DNA of 64,000 bases, taken from the NCBI GenBank assembly GCA_016165875.1, contig JABBOT010000001.1, forward strand, positions 44,630,847 through 44,694,846. The letters are read 5' to 3'. Below are positions 61,001 to 64,000 of the stretch, piece after piece. The position numbers and the translations under genes are program-made. The notes under the pieces are model-generated. The model was not told where the DNA came from, ran no database searches, and was given only the letters and a program-made list of their open reading frames with translations. Within the stretch, counting starts at the first letter, position 1. Each line of letters begins with the position of its first letter. Origin of the DNA: Acanthopleura granulata. Lineage: Eukaryota; Mollusca; Polyplacophora; Chitonida; Chitonidae.

Positions 61001-63356
61001 CATTTTCCATTCAGGTTGTGCTTTACATGGGGTTAGCTCAAGTGGTAAGAGTATAAATTCTCGCCGCAACCATCATAATTTAAAATCAAGGAGATCAAAC
61101 AAGGTTTACTGGTGCATTCAAATTTACACTGAGTTTAAAATCAGTTTTACAAGTTAGCCACAGAGCCACAGGAATACATACTTTATACCATTATCAGTGT
61201 GCTCCACCCATCCACTGTCTCCAAGCAATAGGTCCACGTTTGGTGATCGGAAGCCATCACTTGCTATGGCGTGTTTCCTGGCAACACGGTTACAACCAAG
61301 TGCCTTGGCTACAACATCCCAGAGCCGGGAGCCTATAAAATAGAGTTACAACAACTGAAAATAGTTTGTGTCACAAGACTAAACAACATAACTCAACATG
61401 GCAGAAACTTTCCAACAATTTTTTCACCTTCTGCACACAATAAAACATATTCTTAACAACACAGATATAAAGATAAGAGACCAAAATCTAGGCCTTTCCA
61501 GCTCATCATTGCCAAGGACTTAAATCCCATCAAACTTGGACATGTTGGAGTGTATGAGTTATGATATACTATATGTACTACAGCTAATAAAAACATTCAT
61601 GTACAAATATTATTCAGTACATTCATGGTGAATTTGCAAATTTTCACAACTGCTACATGAACTACGTACTGAATTCCTTGCAAATTTGATTGAAAAATGT
61701 TTTCATACAGACTATCAAATTTATTAAACCAGTGGTGTAATTTTCATCACAAGTTTAATAAATTTGAGATAATGGGTTATGCAATGGATTTCGTATTTAT
61801 TCCATCATTTATTCTGAATGGTTTTAGGTGATTCAAAGATAAGATAATTTGTGCTTGTTTTGACACGTATGTAAATGAGATGCAGACTGATATCTGGGAA
61901 ACGGTTTGGACAGAACAACACATTTCCCCTAAAACAGTTCCTGAAAATATTGAGGAAATCTGTGATTTCATTGAACAGAGAACACAACACAGTCACTTAC
62001 TGTGTGATAATAAGATTACCTTTAATATTTTTTTGAAAATCTCAGTAGTCAAACTCACTCATTAACACTTGCCGCGAAAATTTTGTCCCAAACCTAGGTC
62101 ACCAACTACGACAACTGATGCCACGTGCCTGGCGTGGTGTGAGGAGTGGTGATTTCAAAACCTAACTGACTAAAATATCTAAATTTAGGTTTTCCACACG
62201 AACTGTTCCCAAAGGAATTTATCTGCTGGTATTAATCATCATCATGTAATTTGGAGAATGCAACAAAAGTGTCAGCAATGTTTCTAAAGGCCTAATTTTT
62301 GTTCCTTCTTCGACAATTCAGAATGCTGGTAGATGATGATGTTGATTCAAAAGGTTATTATTGTAGAACGAATTATTGAGTTTGAGGTATCAAGTAGAAT
62401 GCAATAGATCTAAGAATGATCAAGTGCAGACCATATATCATTTATCACATACATATCTCGTTGGACATTACAGAGATCTGAGACAAGTTTCTGGGTGGTT
62501 TATTTCATGAAAATGTAATAGCAATGTGAGTTTGTGCATGGTTAATTAAAAATTGAAAATCTGATACTGAAACTATTGCAGAGCCTGTTTTTGTGAATCC
62601 AATGACCGTATGGTAGCTTGCTTCATAGTTTTCATACTTTCTTTAAACAATCTTTACCATAAAGATGACATTTATGACAAGTGACCCAAACACTTACCTG
62701 AATGGCACTAAGAAACCAGCCATAAAGCAGTTAGTGACAACTTGTTTTGTTGTTTTCTTATTTTTCAGGGCAACAGAAAATCGCAGTGAATGTAGTCAGG
62801 AGGGAAGTTATGCCCTTCCTTTAGACAAGCTAATCAATGAAAGTTTACGTAACCAATCAAAACCTTGGTTCATTTATATAACACATGGTATACTGAAATT
62901 GACATTGCTGTTGTTATATCACTGACAGCGGCAAATTACAAAATAACTCACCTTATCATGTTATGTTAAAGCCATGTAATTAAAATAATACCTGTGCCTT
63001 GCCATTTGCTATCCACAAATGCTCCACCAGGTAGAAGGGCGAGATCGCCATGTATTTCCCAGCGTTTAGGAATTGTTGCCAGCATGTCAGAAGTCAAAGC
63101 CATATCTGACTCTACCATCAGTGCTCTAATATTTTCCACCAGAATCTTTTGAGGCTGTTTCAACCTGGATGTCCTTGAGGCAGGCAGATCAAGCTGAACG
63201 ACTTCAAAGTCCTTGCCTTCACTAGGCTGTAACTGGATGTCCTCCAGTAACCTCTTAACAATGTCACCATCTAGCACAGGGATGGCAACTTGGTGTGGCT
63301 CTACATACTTTAATCTCCTACTCCCATCCCACACACCAGATGTTTCCAATATTTTT
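58071..63356 (-). CDS. TRMT12: tRNA wybutosine-synthesizing protein 2 (TYW2), 5' partial
   Basis: Transfers the aminocarboxypropyl group of S-adenosylmethionine to the 4-demethylwyosine base at position 37 of tRNA-Phe, a step of wybutosine synthesis in the cytosol. Exons in gene order: 62992-63356, 61182-61332, 60562-60671, 59721-59878, 58071-58769 (TGA 58071-58073); all borders are GT/AG and phases agree. Diagnostic Trm5/TYW2 motifs: LLGDSGWVEHTDNGIK (second exon), CMFSCGNVTEKMRVAQ (third), the SAM-binding DLYAGIGYFTLP across exons three and four, ACEWNP and GDNRK (fourth), then IADRVNLGLIPSSETGWPVA and VKSYAPHVDHIVVDL (last). The last exon has an unusual hydrophilic insert of roughly 100 residues between HIHSNVN and the WSEWAK segment. 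The first exon with the start codon was not found and may lie beyond 64000. Confidence 0.93.
59000..59215 (-). mobile_element. Possible second tRNA-derived SINE
   Basis: In the minus sense GGGCCTCATTAGCTCAGGTG starts a tRNA-like head (A box TAGCTCAGGTGGTTAAAGC, B-box-like GAGTTGGAATCCAG). The rest does not match the main SINE. In the last TRMT12 intron; neighbouring 59215-59400 may be a further copy. Confidence 0.4.
59395..59720. repeat. Degenerate 40-50 bp repeat abutting a TRMT12 exon
   Basis: Units starting with cacagtcataacc-like sequence occur near 59399, 59452, 59492, 59538, 59576, 59621, 59667 and 59709, each followed by a tccatcatgtac-like stretch. The last unit runs into the splice donor of the exon 59721-59878. 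Confidence 0.65.
60082..60298 (-). mobile_element. SINE copy with internal deletion in TRMT12 intron
   Basis: (TTTA)n tail, cattggtgttttacgccgtc, then a jump to caggttgctggaagacctt, gagaggaagccgg and a degraded head. The flanks tataaagaata (60071-60081) and tatagagaata (60299-60309) look like an aged target duplication. Confidence 0.75.
61031..61110 (+). mobile_element. tRNA-like SINE head relic
   Basis: GGGTTAGCTCAAGTGGTAAG resembles an A box, followed about 40 bp later by a weak B-box-like stretch (ttaaaatcaagg). It does not fold as an intact tRNA by eye. In a TRMT12 intron. Confidence 0.3.
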
Positions 63357-64000
63357 CTGTAAATGTGAAAAAGAATGAAATAAGAATTTATCTATTTATT
63401 TGATTGGTAAGATACTGTGGATGACAGTCTGCTATAATCAACATTATGCTCTCAGTGACTCTGTTATGTGCTGTTGTGGCAAGACACCTACTTCATAAAA
63501 GCAAAACAGCTATGACAACTATCACTGTTTCACCACAAAAGCACATAACCGAGTCGTAGAGAGTGTAATTGCAATTGCAGTGGACTGGCATCAACACAAC
63601 CTCTTACTTCAACGCTGGTTAAAGGATAAAGGATGAAGGTAAGACCGTTTACTAGCTATTGCGGGTCTTAACTGTCATTACATACCCGTTGTGTGTATCG
63701 AAAATGCAGCATACAAGAACTCTGGACTTACTACATGATGTTGCAGCTACAGCTCCTGTTGCTCAGTGCTCTAAACGTAGCTACCAGGAGCTAAGTAATT
63801 GTATGTCTCACATTGTTTATCTTGCATGAATTCCTCTCCACTGCTAAGATCATGCTTTCCTTATATGCTCTTTGTCAAGTCATGCTAGACTGGCACGTTA
63901 GTGTTGAGTTGTCAATTTGAGTTGTCACTTTTGGACCAGCGGAGCTTCTGTTAATGTTCTCTTCTGTTCACTGATCAAACTCGGCCTACTTACCACTAGT
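63357..64000. other. Presumed TRMT12 intron, no exon found
   Basis: The exon ending at 63356 has an acceptor (ATTTACAG) and starts mid-codon, so coding sequence must lie upstream. No TYW2-like N-terminal sequence was recognised here on the minus strand. Confidence 0.45.

Noticed and set aside
1..64000. CRISPR arrays, operons or bacterial genes
   Set aside because: The window is eukaryotic, with introns, TATA boxes and SINEs; the tandem repeats lack spacer structure.

Overview
The window is eukaryotic nuclear DNA from a marine lophotrochozoan, most likely a mollusc. Genes are short exons with GT/AG introns, TATA boxes and AATAAA poly(A) signals. The intergenic DNA holds many copies, from fresh to very old, of a tRNA-derived SINE whose core I associate with molluscan genomes. 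The organism call is inference from that repeat and the globin style; I could not run a search.

Layout: (1) 1-1330 is the decayed 3' part of a DIRS-like tyrosine-recombinase retrotransposon. (2) 2274-46860 is a segmental array holding seven globin paralogs in strictly alternating orientation (G1+, G2-, G3+, G4-, G5+, G6-, G7+). Three successive blocks (about 2274-16263, 16264-27372, 27373-40145) each carry a convergent pair, and a fourth partial block carries G7. Spacers between divergent promoters contain inverted copies of each other, so each block looks like an old head-to-head inverted duplication that was then amplified in tandem. (3) 46860-50560 is intergenic with SINE relics. (4) G8 (50574-55393, +) is a diverged single globin with the same three main intron positions; its last intron is swollen by a transposon nest. 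(5) 58071-63356 (-) is most of TRMT12/TYW2, a tRNA wybutosine-synthesis enzyme; its first exon was not found.

The typical globin encodes about 188 residues: an N-terminal extension of about 35-40 residues ahead of the globin fold, Trp at A12, Phe at CD1, distal His E7, proximal His F8, and introns at the ancestral B12.2 and G7.0 positions, plus one in the extension and one directly after the ATG. All seven array genes share a promoter block of about 90 bp ending in TATATAAG. The minus-strand genes (G2, G4, G6) and G7 look intact. The plus-strand genes G1, G3 and G5 have all lost the usual ATG and its splice donor; G1 also lost nine codons in frame and G5 lost the last splice acceptor. The array therefore shows one arm kept and the other decaying, or shifting to an internal start that would give a 150-residue globin of ordinary length.
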